Positions 7,585-14,273 are shown, numbered from the stretch's first letter. The stretch: DNA of 15,474 nucleotides from Thermoplasmata archaeon (GCA_021850505.1 JAJZLW010000032.1:1-15474), one strand, 5' to 3'. Notes: a model not told the origin generated them from the sequence alone. Numbers and translations: made by a program.

Positions 7585-7977
7585 GTGGCATTGGAGGAAA
7601 AAGGTAATCTATATTGCGAATGTTCATTTGATGGTTTAATCGATCTGATTGGCAGGAAATGGGCCATACTTCTAATTGCAATGATTGGAGAAAAACGTGT
7701 CATGAGGTTCAATAATATATATAGATCCCTGAAAGGCATATCTCCATCCACGCTTTCTTCTCTGCTGAGTCATCTATCAGCGAAAGGCATCCTTGAAAGG
7801 CATGTTTACAATGAAACACCCATTAAGGTAGAATATTCGCTTACTCAAAGCGGCAGAGAGCTCAATTCCTCCCTTGCGAGCCTTCTAAAATGGATATCAA
7901 AGAATGAAAACATTTCAGGGTCACCTCCGGACTGCGACTCAGGAAAATTCCTTAAACTCATGGTGCCTGAAAATTGA
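7585..7977 (+). CDS. HxlR-family winged-helix regulator, probable ars repressor
   Basis: A 130-residue protein matching the HxlR (DUF24) family: an N-terminal Cys followed by DLIGRKWAILLI at 20-31 (family consensus D-L-I-G-G-K-W). Next come a recognition-helix region, ISPSTLSSLLSHLSAKGIL at 52-70, and the wing, with VEYSLTQSGREL at 82-93. These proteins bind DNA as dimers and often respond to redox or electrophiles through the N-terminal cysteine. Here there are three cysteines, Cys11, Cys13 (C-E-C) and Cys117, which could sense As(III) or oxidation. No ArsR is present, so this gene is the only regulator candidate beside the cassette. The start is GTG at 7585 (TTG at 7591 possible); an in-frame stop at 7567 rules out more upstream starts. 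The TATA distance implies a leaderless message. It converges on the GGR paralog with a 1-bp gap. Confidence 0.82.
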   Translation: MALEEKGNLYCECSFDGLIDLIGRKWAILLIAMIGEKRVMRFNNIYRSLKGISPSTLSSLLSHLSAKGILERHVYNETPIKVEYSLTQSGRELNSSLASLLKWISKNENISGSPPDCDSGKFLKLMVPEN

Positions 7978-7978
7978 A

Positions 7979-9025
7979 TTAAAGGCCCGCAAAGACTTTC
8001 TTTTTCCTGCTCTTTGTCATAAACTTTGAATAGAGCATAAGCCTGTTTATCGATCTGACACCGTTTTTATGCATGAATCTATGTATATTGTGATGCCTCA
8101 TCAGCCAGGGTTTTATCTCCTGATCCCACTTCTGCTGGTAAAGCGACAGGTCACCGCCCGCTATTGCCCTTCCAGCCTCCAGGCCGCTCCAGAATGCTCC
8201 CTGCAGACCACCAGCAGTTGTGTTAAGAACAGCGTTTACCATGTCACCGACATATGCCCTGTTCCCTGAAACGACAACGTCATCCGGTCTTCCCAGCGGA
8301 ATCTGATGCGCCATGGTTTCCTCCATTTCCCCTCCTATCTCTGGATATTTTTCAGTAAATGCCGCCAGCACATCCTTTGGCTTTTTAGAAGGATCAGGGT
8401 AATAGCAAACACCGATCTTGCGGCTGTTATTGTCATTCGGGAAATCCCAGACATAACCGCCGGGAGCCATATCAGTAAACCATAGTATCATGTCAAAATC
8501 ATCCCTCTTCGGTGCCTTTCGGATCTCCTCATATGCAACAAGAACATTTTGTTTATCCAGCTTCTTGCCAAATCTTGATTGCGGGCCAAGCGCCATAACT
8601 ATATAATCAGCAGAAAATGTGCCATTATCCGTCTGAACAGAATTATCTGAAATTTCCAGGACCTTCGTACGCATCTGAACGTTCAATTTACCCGAGAATT
8701 TATGGGCCAGGAATTTTTCATATTTCTCAAAATCATATACGTAGCCAACCGAATTGTCATATCTCAGTTTTACGCTTCTACCGAGATCTGTAGCGAACTT
8801 TATCCTCTTTATGTCTGAACAGAGGATGCTAGGATCTTTTGGCATACCAATGCGGTTCACCCATTCCGCCGAGACTGCCCCTGTTGACCTGACAGGTTTT
8901 CCAATCTCCTCCTTTGCATCTATTATGATGTAATTTTTACCCGCTTTTTCAAGTGCCGATCCAGCAGCAAGACCACTTGTGCCCGCTCCTAATATAACAG
9001 CATCATAATGTTCGCCTGAACTCAT
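7979..9025 (-). CDS. Geranylgeranyl reductase-family FAD oxidoreductase, diverged paralog
   Basis: A 348-residue flavoprotein with a Rossmann FAD-binding motif GAGTSG at 13-18, an IDAKEEIGKPVRS segment at 35-47 and a second FAD contact, YVGDMVNAVLNTTAGGLQG, at 258-276. The family hallmark P-x-x-Y-x-W-x-F-P is intact at 188-196 (APGGYVWDFP). GGR enzymes reduce the isoprenoid double bonds of archaeal lipids or of quinone and carotenoid side chains. Compared with the canonical copy across the promoter, it is about 48 residues shorter, and the conserved PVRCGEGV becomes PVRSTGAV, losing the Cys. Its second FAD motif is also weaker. It may act on a different prenyl substrate, for example a quinone side chain; this is inference. 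A TATA-like TTTTAAGC element at 9051-9058 (minus strand) fits a leaderless start at 9025. Confidence 0.8.
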   Translation of the reverse strand: MSSGEHYDAVILGAGTSGLAAGSALEKAGKNYIIIDAKEEIGKPVRSTGAVSAEWVNRIGMPKDPSILCSDIKRIKFATDLGRSVKLRYDNSVGYVYDFEKYEKFLAHKFSGKLNVQMRTKVLEISDNSVQTDNGTFSADYIVMALGPQSRFGKKLDKQNVLVAYEEIRKAPKRDDFDMILWFTDMAPGGYVWDFPNDNNSRKIGVCYYPDPSKKPKDVLAAFTEKYPEIGGEMEETMAHQIPLGRPDDVVVSGNRAYVGDMVNAVLNTTAGGLQGAFWSGLEAGRAIAGGDLSLYQQKWDQEIKPWLMRHHNIHRFMHKNGVRSINRLMLYSKFMTKSRKKKVFAGL

Positions 9026-9049
9026 TATCCTTCAGTATGTAGAAGGCTC

Positions 9050-9058
9050 TTTTAAGCG
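9050..9058 (-). promoter_or_regulatory. TATA-like element for the GGR paralog
   Basis: On the minus strand this reads GCTTAAAAG and is centred about 28 bp upstream of the ATG at 9025, the usual spacing for a leaderless or very short-leader archaeal transcript. The rest of the 193-bp divergent region holds the ferredoxin promoter and two copies of ACGGCGAA (9065-9072 and 9095-9102) exactly 30 bp apart. Confidence 0.42.
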
Positions 9059-9162
9059 TTATCCACGGCGAAATGAATAATGACTAAAATTTCAACGGCG
9101 AAGCAGGATTCTTATCTTTAGTTTGGCCTGGCGCTTAACGAAATCAATCGAGACAAAAAGAA

Positions 9163-9176
9163 CATATACTTATTAT
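9163..9176 (+). promoter_or_regulatory. TATA-like element for the ferredoxin-GGR operon
   Basis: CATATACTTATTAT is the best AT-rich element upstream of the ferredoxin. A start about 26 bp downstream would fall near 9193-9196, at the beginning of the palindrome at 9193-9212, giving a 5' leader of roughly 25-35 nt. That fits the presence of a Shine-Dalgarno-like GAGTGAT (9221-9227) in front of the ATG at 9231. Confidence 0.4.
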
Positions 9177-9192
9177 GATTGCGACCCAAGGA

Positions 9193-9212
9193 CGATCATT
9201 TCTATATGATCG
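9193..9212. promoter_or_regulatory. 20-bp palindrome upstream of ferredoxin
   Basis: Perfect 7-bp inverted repeat CGATCAT (9193-9199) and ATGATCG (9206-9212) with a 6-bp spacer. It lies between the probable TATA box and the ferredoxin start codon, so it is either an operator overlapping the transcription start or a small hairpin in the 5' leader. Only the dyad is seen; the role is inferred. Confidence 0.45.
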
Positions 9213-9218
9213 GATGAA

Positions 9219-9443
9219 ATGAGTGATAAGATGGTAGAACTCAAGGTTAAAACAGAAATGGACGTGGATCGTGGTCTTTGTAACTACTGCGGCGCATGTG
9301 TTGGAATGTGTCCTACAGATGCAATCTTCATGGACGATACTGTTATCGATATACATGAGGATAAGTGCATAAAATGTGGTTTTTGCGTTATCGGCTGTCC
9401 CACTGCAGCGATTACGGCAGAGTGGTTCCATGCTAAACTATGA
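9219..9443 (+). CDS. Small 2x[4Fe-4S] ferredoxin, probable electron donor to GGR
   Basis: A 74-residue bacterial-type ferredoxin with two intact cluster motifs, CNYCGACVGMCP and CIKCGFCVIGCP, each C-x2-C-x2-C-x3-C-P. A short N-terminal extension carries charged residues. Two starts are possible: ATG at 9219, or ATG at 9231 giving MVELKVKTEM. The second is preceded by GAGTGAT, which resembles the archaeal Shine-Dalgarno sequence, and I slightly favour it. The GGR gene begins inside this gene, so the two overlap by 14 bp and are translationally coupled. Known precedent: Methanosarcina acetivorans GGR needs a ferredoxin for full reduction of archaeal lipids. Serving GGR is therefore a well-supported inference, though it may also serve other flavoproteins. 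Confidence 0.9.
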   Translation: MSDKMVELKVKTEMDVDRGLCNYCGACVGMCPTDAIFMDDTVIDIHEDKCIKCGFCVIGCPTAAITAEWFHAKL

Positions 9444-10620
9444 TGTTCTGGTGGTGGGAGCTGGCCCTTCAGGGAGCTCTGCTGCCAGGTTTGCTGCGAG
9501 GGCCGGCCTCAAAACGCTAATGATAGAAAAGAGGCCTGACATCGGTTCTCCGGTCAGGTGCGGCGAGGGTGTTTCAAAGGGCTGGATGAAGGAATATGAG
9601 GTCAAACCAAATCCTCACTGGATCTCTGATGAGGTAAAGGGGGCCAGGATATACGGGCCGTCTGAAAGGAAGCCAATTACGCTAACAGCTGAGAACGCAG
9701 GTAACGAGGTGGGTTTTGTCATCGAAAGGGACAAGTTTGACAAGGAGATGGCTGCACTTGCTGCCGAGGAAGGAGCAGATATCTGGGTTAAATCGCCTGC
9801 GCTTTCTGTAATAAAGGAAGGAAACAGGGTTGTCGGCGCCAAGGTCAGGCACACTGGCGACCTCGTTGATGTTAAGGCAAAGATGGTCATAGCTGCAGAT
9901 GGGTTTGAAAGCGAATTCGGCAGATGGGCTGGACTCAAGTCAGTCATACTTGCAAAAAATGACATAATCTCATGCATAGAATACAGGATGATAGGGGTTG
10001 ATTCCGATGCGGATTTCACAGATTTCTATCTTGGAAACTGCGCTCCTGCAGGATACATTTGGGTCTTTCCAAAGGGTGAGAAAGAGGCGAATGTCGGTAT
10101 AGGTGTAACAATATCAGCAATGAAGGATCGATGGGACGTGAGAAACTACCTTGATAACTGGATCAAGAAGCACCCCGGATATGCCAAGGGCAGAACCATT
10201 CAGCAGATTACAGGCGGGGTATCGGTTTCAAAGGTGAGGGATAAGTTCACTCTGCCCGGCTTACTGCTCGTTGGTGACGCTGCAAGACTTATTGATCCAA
10301 TAACCGGGGGTGGAATAGCCAACGGTTATGTTTCTGGCAAGTACGCAGCTGAAATTTCAAAGAAGGCAATTGAGGAAAATGATTTTTCACAGGAGATGAT
10401 GAACAGGTACGAAAAACTCGTCAAGGACAAGTTCCAGAGAAAGCACCTCAGGAACTGGATAGCAAAAGAAAAGCTTGGTAAATTATCTGACGAGAGCCTG
10501 GACAAGCTTGTGGACATAATCTCTGATGTGAAGATGACTGAAATATCAGTGGAGGAAATCCTGAGAGCAATACAGGAAAAATACCCTGAAATGGTTGCGG
10601 AGCTTGAAGAATTAATTTAA
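9430..10620 (+). CDS. Digeranylgeranylglycerophospholipid reductase (GGR), FAD-dependent
   Basis: Saturates the double bonds of geranylgeranyl chains in archaeal ether lipids, using reduced FAD, at the membrane surface. I start at ATG 9430, giving 396 residues beginning MLNYDVLVVGAGPSG. The upstream GTG at 9376 would add 18 residues inside the ferredoxin frame and push the Rossmann strand away from the N-terminus. Motifs: GAGPSGSS at 10-17, IEKRPDIGSPVRCGEGV at 32-48 with the conserved Cys44, AADGFES near 155-161, the family signature P-x-x-Y-x-W-x-F-P at 206-214 (APAGYIWVFP), and LVGDAARLIDPITGGGI at 280-296 for FAD. The layout and length match the structurally characterised Thermoplasma acidophilum enzyme type. 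It is coupled to the ferredoxin by a 14-bp overlap and converges on the SRP54 gene. Confidence 0.92.
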   Translation: MLNYDVLVVGAGPSGSSAARFAARAGLKTLMIEKRPDIGSPVRCGEGVSKGWMKEYEVKPNPHWISDEVKGARIYGPSERKPITLTAENAGNEVGFVIERDKFDKEMAALAAEEGADIWVKSPALSVIKEGNRVVGAKVRHTGDLVDVKAKMVIAADGFESEFGRWAGLKSVILAKNDIISCIEYRMIGVDSDADFTDFYLGNCAPAGYIWVFPKGEKEANVGIGVTISAMKDRWDVRNYLDNWIKKHPGYAKGRTIQQITGGVSVSKVRDKFTLPGLLLVGDAARLIDPITGGGIANGYVSGKYAAEISKKAIEENDFSQEMMNRYEKLVKDKFQRKHLRNWIAKEKLGKLSDESLDKLVDIISDVKMTEISVEEILRAIQEKYPEMVAELEELI

Positions 10621-10638
10621 TATTTTCTCAAAAATATT
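10619..10638. terminator. AT-only hairpin between convergent GGR and SRP54 genes
   Basis: AATATTTT (10619-10626) and AAAATATT (10631-10638) are perfect 8-bp inverted arms around CTCA. The element overlaps the GGR stop and fills most of the 25-bp gap to the SRP54 stop. T-rich runs occur on both strands, so it could end transcription in both directions; archaeal termination depends mainly on U-tracts, so the hairpin itself may be incidental. Confidence 0.35.
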
Positions 10639-10645
10639 TACAGAT

Positions 10646-12022
10646 TTATGCACTGGTATCGGCACCGAGGTTTTCCAGACCAAAGTTGCCAGATTTCATC
10701 TGCGTCCTGAGCATCTTCTTGAAATTCCTGTTTCCCTGAAGCTGCTTCAGATTCTTTTTCATTGATTTGAATTCCTTCAGGAGTGATCTTACCTCCTCCT
10801 CCTTCCTGCCTGAGCCCCTGCATATTCTTGCTATTCTTTTCGCATTGATAATATCAGGCTCCTTCAATTCTTTGTATGTCATGCTGTCGAGTATTGTGCG
10901 ATAAACGGAGAGTTTTCCTTCCGCCATCTGAAGGGTATTCTCATTTAACTTATCTGAACCAGGTAACTTGGCAAGTGGCAGAGCATCAACAAATTTTCTC
11001 ATGAGGCCAGGTTTTGCAAATTTTTCCCAGACGTCATACATGTCCATGAGATCGAATTTTCCTGACATTAGCTTGCTCATGGACTCTTCAGCCTGCTCCT
11101 CAGTGATCTCGGCAGTTTCCGCAATTTCCAGCAGGCTGCTCAGATCGCCCAGTCCAAGAAGCCGGGAAAGAAATTTCTTCGGATCAAATATCTCAAAATC
11201 ATCAAGGTGCTCCCCTGTTCCGATGAAGTATACAGGTGCCTTTATCTCTGATACTGCGCTGAGAGCGCCTCCACCTTTCCCTGTCCCATCCATCTTTGTT
11301 ATTATGACACCGTTTATGCCCACAGCGCTGTTAATTGCTGTTGCCTGTGGACCGGCCTGCTGTCCAACAGCGGCGTCTATAACATAAAGAACAACATCAG
11401 GCTTGACAGCATTCTTGAGTTTTATTATCTCGTCCAGAAGCTCCCTGTCAAGAGAATCCCTTCCACTCGTGTCAATTATTTTAACCTGGCTGGATTCCAG
11501 TGCCTTCAGACCATGCTCCGTTATCCTGACGGGGTTTTTTTCAGTCCTGTCACCATAAAAGCTGCACTTAACCTGTCTGGAAATCTGTTCCAGCTGCTCG
11601 TATGCGGCTGGTCTGTGGACGTCGGCAGCTACCAACCCGACAGACAGCCCCTTCTTTTCAAAAAACCTGGCAAGTTTTCCTGCAGATGTTGTCTTTCCCT
11701 GACCATAAAGCCCGACAAGCATTATTGTCTGTGGCTTGAGTTCAATGTTCGATTCAACCCCCATTATCTTAAGAAGTTCCTCATAAATGATCCTAACGAT
11801 GAAATCCTGTGGTGCCATACCTGATGGAGGTTTCTCATCATTTGCCCTCGACTCTACGACTTTTGAAAGATTAAGTGCAAGTTTTACGTTTACATCGCTC
11901 TTAAGAAGGATTCTCTGAAGATCCTTTACAACTTCCTTAATCGTTTCCCTGTCAATATAGGAAGATCTTGATATTTTCCTGATTGTCTCCCTGAGGGAAG
12001 ACGCAAAACCTTCGAGCACCAT
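10646..12022 (-). CDS. srp54: Signal recognition particle GTPase SRP54
   Basis: Binds signal sequences on ribosomes and, with 7S RNA, SRP19 and the receptor FtsY, targets proteins to the membrane. The 458-residue protein has the N domain at about 1-90 and the G domain with G1 GLYGQGKTT at 104-112, DVHRPAA at 134-140, G3 DTSGR at 184-188 and G4 TKMDGTGKGG at 242-251. The methionine-rich M domain follows at about 310-450, with GKFDLMDMYDVWEKFAKPG and several Met clusters. The G1 loop has YGQGK and the G4 has TKMD, both usual archaeal variants. The start is well supported: AGGAGATGAT at 12028-12037 (minus strand), 9 of 10 bases of the canonical archaeal Shine-Dalgarno sequence, lies 5 nt before the ATG. 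This contrasts with the leaderless genes around it. Confidence 0.96.
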   Translation of the reverse strand: MVLEGFASSLRETIRKISRSSYIDRETIKEVVKDLQRILLKSDVNVKLALNLSKVVESRANDEKPPSGMAPQDFIVRIIYEELLKIMGVESNIELKPQTIMLVGLYGQGKTTSAGKLARFFEKKGLSVGLVAADVHRPAAYEQLEQISRQVKCSFYGDRTEKNPVRITEHGLKALESSQVKIIDTSGRDSLDRELLDEIIKLKNAVKPDVVLYVIDAAVGQQAGPQATAINSAVGINGVIITKMDGTGKGGGALSAVSEIKAPVYFIGTGEHLDDFEIFDPKKFLSRLLGLGDLSSLLEIAETAEITEEQAEESMSKLMSGKFDLMDMYDVWEKFAKPGLMRKFVDALPLAKLPGSDKLNENTLQMAEGKLSVYRTILDSMTYKELKEPDIINAKRIARICRGSGRKEEEVRSLLKEFKSMKKNLKQLQGNRNFKKMLRTQMKSGNFGLENLGADTSA

Positions 12023-12027
12023 TTTAT

Positions 12028-12037
12028 ATCATCTCCT
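12028..12037 (-). promoter_or_regulatory. Strong Shine-Dalgarno sequence of srp54
   Basis: On the minus strand this is AGGAGATGAT, 5 nt before the ATG at 12022. It differs by one base from AGGAGGTGAT, the complement of the archaeal 16S rRNA 3' end. AT-rich TATA-like sequence follows upstream at about 12050-12066, so the leader would be short. Confidence 0.6.
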
Positions 12038-12086
12038 GATCTAAATGCTGATATTATTTATTTATGCAGAACTTGTTTCGTAAATC

Positions 12087-12395
12087 TCAGTATTCTCTCC
12101 ATCTGTATCCGCAGCTCTCGCAGGTGTAGAATTTCGTCTCAGGCTCATCAGCGGATCTGGTCTGTTTGAGCAGATAGTAAGCACCGGAATGATGGCATTT
12201 CGGGCAAACTGCATCAGAATCAAGAGGTTCTGCAGACTTTTCTTCCTTAACCAGGATTACCTCTTTACCGGCTGACTTTGAGACAATTCTGTCAGCCTTT
12301 GCCACGGACTTCTTGTTCACTTCATGGCCGCAGCTTGAACATATGTATTTTCCACCTATTGGTGACATAAGCGAACCACATTTTTCACAGAACAT
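12087..12395 (-). CDS. tfs: Transcription factor S (TFS), TFIIS-like RNA cleavage factor
   Basis: Stimulates the intrinsic RNA cleavage of archaeal RNA polymerase so that arrested or misincorporated complexes can resume. The 102-residue protein has two zinc ribbons: Cys3/Cys6 with Cys19/Cys22, and Cys64/Cys67 with Cys92/Cys95. The catalytic acidic pair is Asp83-Glu84 in RSADEPETKFYTC, and the C-terminus GYRWREY is the expected ending. Both acidic residues are present, so this is an active-type TFS, unlike inhibitory paralogs that lack them. It precedes srp54 by 64 bp on the same strand; a separate srp54 promoter is likely. It shares a divergent TATA tract with the gene at 12448. Confidence 0.94.
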   Translation of the reverse strand: MFCEKCGSLMSPIGGKYICSSCGHEVNKKSVAKADRIVSKSAGKEVILVKEEKSAEPLDSDAVCPKCHHSGAYYLLKQTRSADEPETKFYTCESCGYRWREY

Positions 12396-12417
12396 AGAAC
12401 TTGGGTATCACAAAAAA

Positions 12418-12426
12418 ATATATATA
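12418..12426. promoter_or_regulatory. Single TATA tract shared by tfs (-) and the secreted-protein gene (+)
   Basis: ATATATATA lies in the middle of the 52-bp gap between the two start codons. Its centre is about 27 bp from the tfs ATG at 12395 and 26 bp from the ATG at 12448. No other TATA-like element is at the right distance for either gene, so one near-symmetric box probably drives two divergent leaderless messages. The A-run just to its left (12412-12418) reads as a T-run on the tfs strand. Confidence 0.55.
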
Positions 12427-12447
12427 CATTCTTAATAATTTATTGAG

Positions 12448-13146
12448 ATGCGAAAGAAGAGCACTAAAATGATAATGTTCGCCGTCATTGCAGTTATCAT
12501 TGTCGCCGCTCCAATTTCGATTTATGAGACATTATCTCCTCAACCGATTCCTCAGATATCATATTCATCCCACAACCTCACTTACACAATGGTCGCCAAT
12601 GTGAGTTACTATTCATATGGTTTCTATAGGGAGAACCTTACTGCATATTCGAATATAACTCAAAATGGTGGAAATGTTTCGACGCTCCAAATGGTAGTCT
12701 ATTTTAATCCACTATATGAGGGCGGTAAATTCTTTATGTGGTATCACGTGAACATTTCTGGGATCTTTCAATCCGATCTTCATCCATCAGAGATGCTGAT
12801 AAATCTAAATCAAACCGCCCACAGGGATGGTATATTCTGTATATTGCTGGGAAGGAACTATTCTATGAACACTTCCGCTGAGAGATCTGGCAGAATAGTA
12901 GGCACTTATTGGGGCAATAATCTTCATCCTACCGTTAACGTTAAGTTCTTAAATGATACCCTGAAAGGCAACGGAACTTACAGATTTTACATATGTCAAT
13001 GGTTTTCTTCAGGGGACTGCAGTTCATTGGACAACAACTCCATATCCGATTATCTGCCTATAAATACCGTCATAACTGCTGTCATAGAGGGTCTTTCTGA
13101 GAACGTGATGCTTTCAGAGAACATAACACTGGAGCTGACTCCATAA
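12448..13146 (+). CDS. Unknown membrane-anchored extracellular protein, rich in N-glycosylation sequons
   Basis: I do not recognise this 232-residue protein. A short basic N-terminus (MRKKSTK) is followed by one hydrophobic segment at about 8-26, which could be an uncleaved anchor or a signal peptide. The rest is polar, beta-like and rich in Tyr, Asn, Ser and Thr. I count 13 N-x-S/T sequons (for example near residues 43, 51, 63, 69, 76, 102, 122, 137, 141, 169, 175, 196 and 225), far above chance. Cysteines occur in FCILLG and in YICQWFSSGDCSSL. Family knowledge: Thermoplasmatales lack a cell wall and glycosylate surface proteins. The inference is a cell-surface glycoprotein. The following gene overlaps its stop by 1 bp (TAATG), so they are probably translated together. 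Confidence 0.72.
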   Translation: MRKKSTKMIMFAVIAVIIVAAPISIYETLSPQPIPQISYSSHNLTYTMVANVSYYSYGFYRENLTAYSNITQNGGNVSTLQMVVYFNPLYEGGKFFMWYHVNISGIFQSDLHPSEMLINLNQTAHRDGIFCILLGRNYSMNTSAERSGRIVGTYWGNNLHPTVNVKFLNDTLKGNGTYRFYICQWFSSGDCSSLDNNSISDYLPINTVITAVIEGLSENVMLSENITLELTP

Positions 13147-13454
13147 TGTCATCCAGCAATCACAGACACAGACTATCATCATATCTTTCTATTCTAATAT
13201 TGATTGGAGGTTCAATGCTTATAATTTTTGGAACATCAACATCCTTCGCTTCATCCTCATCCACCCCTCCCGCTCCACTTTATTACGTTGGATATGACGG
13301 AAACGATACCGTGTACATGACATCCGGTATATCTCTTGGTACGACAAGTTTGATATGCTTCAATAACATCAATTCGACCAAAATTCAGAAAAATGACTAC
13401 TATCACGCTTATCAGAACACATCAATTGGATTGTGCACTGAAGGTAACATATAA
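13146..13454 (+). CDS. Unknown small exported protein, downstream partner of the sequon-rich protein
   Basis: An unrecognised 102-residue protein. A basic N-terminus (SNHRHRL) precedes a hydrophobic stretch at about 11-36 that ends in small residues (TSFASSSS), like a signal peptide. The short mature part has three sequons (NDT, NST, NTS) and two Cys (in LICFNN and GLCTEG) that could form a disulfide. Its start overlaps the stop of the upstream gene by one base, a typical coupling arrangement, and GGAG lies 12 nt upstream. The coupling and shared glycosylation features suggest a two-component surface complex, which is inference. The mature part is short, so it may be a decayed version of a longer protein. 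Confidence 0.6.
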   Translation: MSSSNHRHRLSSYLSILILIGGSMLIIFGTSTSFASSSSTPPAPLYYVGYDGNDTVYMTSGISLGTTSLICFNNINSTKIQKNDYYHAYQNTSIGLCTEGNI

Positions 13455-13708
13455 CCATAAACATTGATGTAAGGAATTTTTATATCAGAAATTTTAGAGC
13501 CCATAAGTAATCGCATATTTCGTTTAGTAGCCATAGATGCCGAAACCTGAATGTGTTATTTCCGATTGCTCACTGATGGGGATAGAGGAGTTATTATCGA
13601 TTCAGCGGCTTATGGTTCTTTGAAATAAGAAGTATCTATTCGTTTAATGATCAGAAACTTACATTTACAGAAATGTTTGAAAAAATCTTAATAAACTGAA
13701 ACCACTCC
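13455..13708. other. AT-rich 254-bp intergenic region
   Basis: I see no convincing gene, tRNA or repeat array here. The only short ORF of note is 13537-13623 (+), 28 codons (MPKPECVISDCSLMGIEELL and on), with no clear ribosome-binding site; I do not call it as a gene. The last 30 bases contain CTTAATAAA (13688-13696), a likely TATA box for the CoA-binding protein gene. The region could hold decayed 3' sequence of the preceding gene. Confidence 0.5.
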
Positions 13709-14131
13709 ATGAATATGAAAGATTATGATAACGACAAGACATGGAAGTTTTTAACCACGGCAAAGAATATTGCAGTCGTTGGAATTTCAGATAAGCCTGA
13801 CAGGGATAGTTACAGGGTTTCAATGTATCTCAAGGAAAATGGATACGAGATATTTCCAGTGAATCCATCATTAACAGAATGGGAGGGAATAAAGGCATAT
13901 CCATCTTTATTGGAGATATCAAAAGAAAATAAAATCGATATAGTTGACATTTTTAGAAAACCTGACACCGTGATACCCATCGTGAATGACGCAGCTAAAA
14001 TTGGAGCCAAAATTATATGGTTTCAGGAAGGAGTGGTTAACGAAACAGCTGCAGAAAACGCCAAGAAATATGGTATGAACGTTGTCATGGACAGATGCAT
14101 GATGAAGGAACATTACAGGCACAAGCACTGA
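13709..14131 (+). CDS. CoA-binding domain protein (CoA_binding_2 / YccU-like)
   Basis: A 140-residue single-domain Rossmann protein of the succinyl-CoA-synthetase-type CoA-binding family. Visible features are AKNIAVVGISDKPDRDSY at 18-35, whose G-x-S turn is the expected nucleotide loop, YEIFPVNPS at 47-55, the DIVDIFRKPD segment at about 78-87, AKIIWFQEGVVNE near 101-113, and VVMDRCMMKEH near the C-terminus. The C-terminal D-R-C-M-x-x-E-H is conserved in this family. The biochemical role is unknown; CoA binding is known only for some members. ATG 13709 and ATG 13715 (two codons later) are both possible starts, and the TATA distance slightly favours 13715. It stands alone, followed by a tRNA gene. 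Confidence 0.85.
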   Translation: MNMKDYDNDKTWKFLTTAKNIAVVGISDKPDRDSYRVSMYLKENGYEIFPVNPSLTEWEGIKAYPSLLEISKENKIDIVDIFRKPDTVIPIVNDAAKIGAKIIWFQEGVVNETAAENAKKYGMNVVMDRCMMKEHYRHKH

Positions 14132-14150
14132 TGCCTGAAATTAGCAAACC

Positions 14151-14164
14151 AATAAATAATATGT
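14151..14164 (+). promoter_or_regulatory. TATA box for tRNA-Ser
   Basis: AATAAATAATATGT is centred about 25 bp upstream of the first base of the mature tRNA at 14182, so transcription would start at or close to the mature 5' end. Confidence 0.5.
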
Positions 14165-14181
14165 AATTTTGTCGCATTAAA

Positions 14182-14264
14182 GTCGGGGTAGCCTAGCCCG
14201 GTAAGGCGATAGATTCGAGATCTATTGCTGTCTCAGCTCGGGAGTTCAAATCTCCCCCCCGACG
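14182..14264 (+). tRNA. tRNA-Ser, anticodon CGA (reads UCG)
   Basis: A complete type II tRNA can be folded by eye. The acceptor GTCGGGG (14182-14188) pairs perfectly with CCCCGAC (14257-14263). The D stem is GCCT (14191-14194) with AGGC (14204-14207). The anticodon stem is ATAGA (14209-14213) with TCTAT (14221-14225), around the loop TTCGAGA, giving anticodon CGA at 14216-14218. The long variable arm has stem GCTG/CAGC (14227-14237), diagnostic of Ser or Leu. The T arm is GGGAG (14240-14244), loop TTCAAAT, CTCCC. The discriminator base is G, as in serine tRNAs. CCA is not encoded and there is no intron. Confidence 0.95.
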
Positions 14265-14273
14265 TAACTAAAA

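Noticed and set aside
9376..9429. Upstream GTG start for GGR, 18 residues longer
   Set aside because: The extension lies wholly inside the ferredoxin coding frame, and family proteins begin a few residues before the G-x-G-P-S-G loop, as from ATG 9430.
10968..11387. 139-codon plus-strand ORF inside srp54
   Set aside because: Antisense to the conserved G domain of SRP54, low-complexity Ser/Pro composition, no start context.
13537..13623. 28-codon ORF in the intergenic region, containing Cys-Val-Ile-Ser-Asp-Cys
   Set aside because: Too short to judge, no ribosome-binding site or correctly placed TATA, and no recognisable partner; noted only as part of the intergenic entry.
14182..14264. tRNA-Ser as attachment site of an integrated element
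   Set aside because: I see no second copy of the tRNA 3' end in the window and no integrase gene; the flanking genes are ordinary chromosomal genes.
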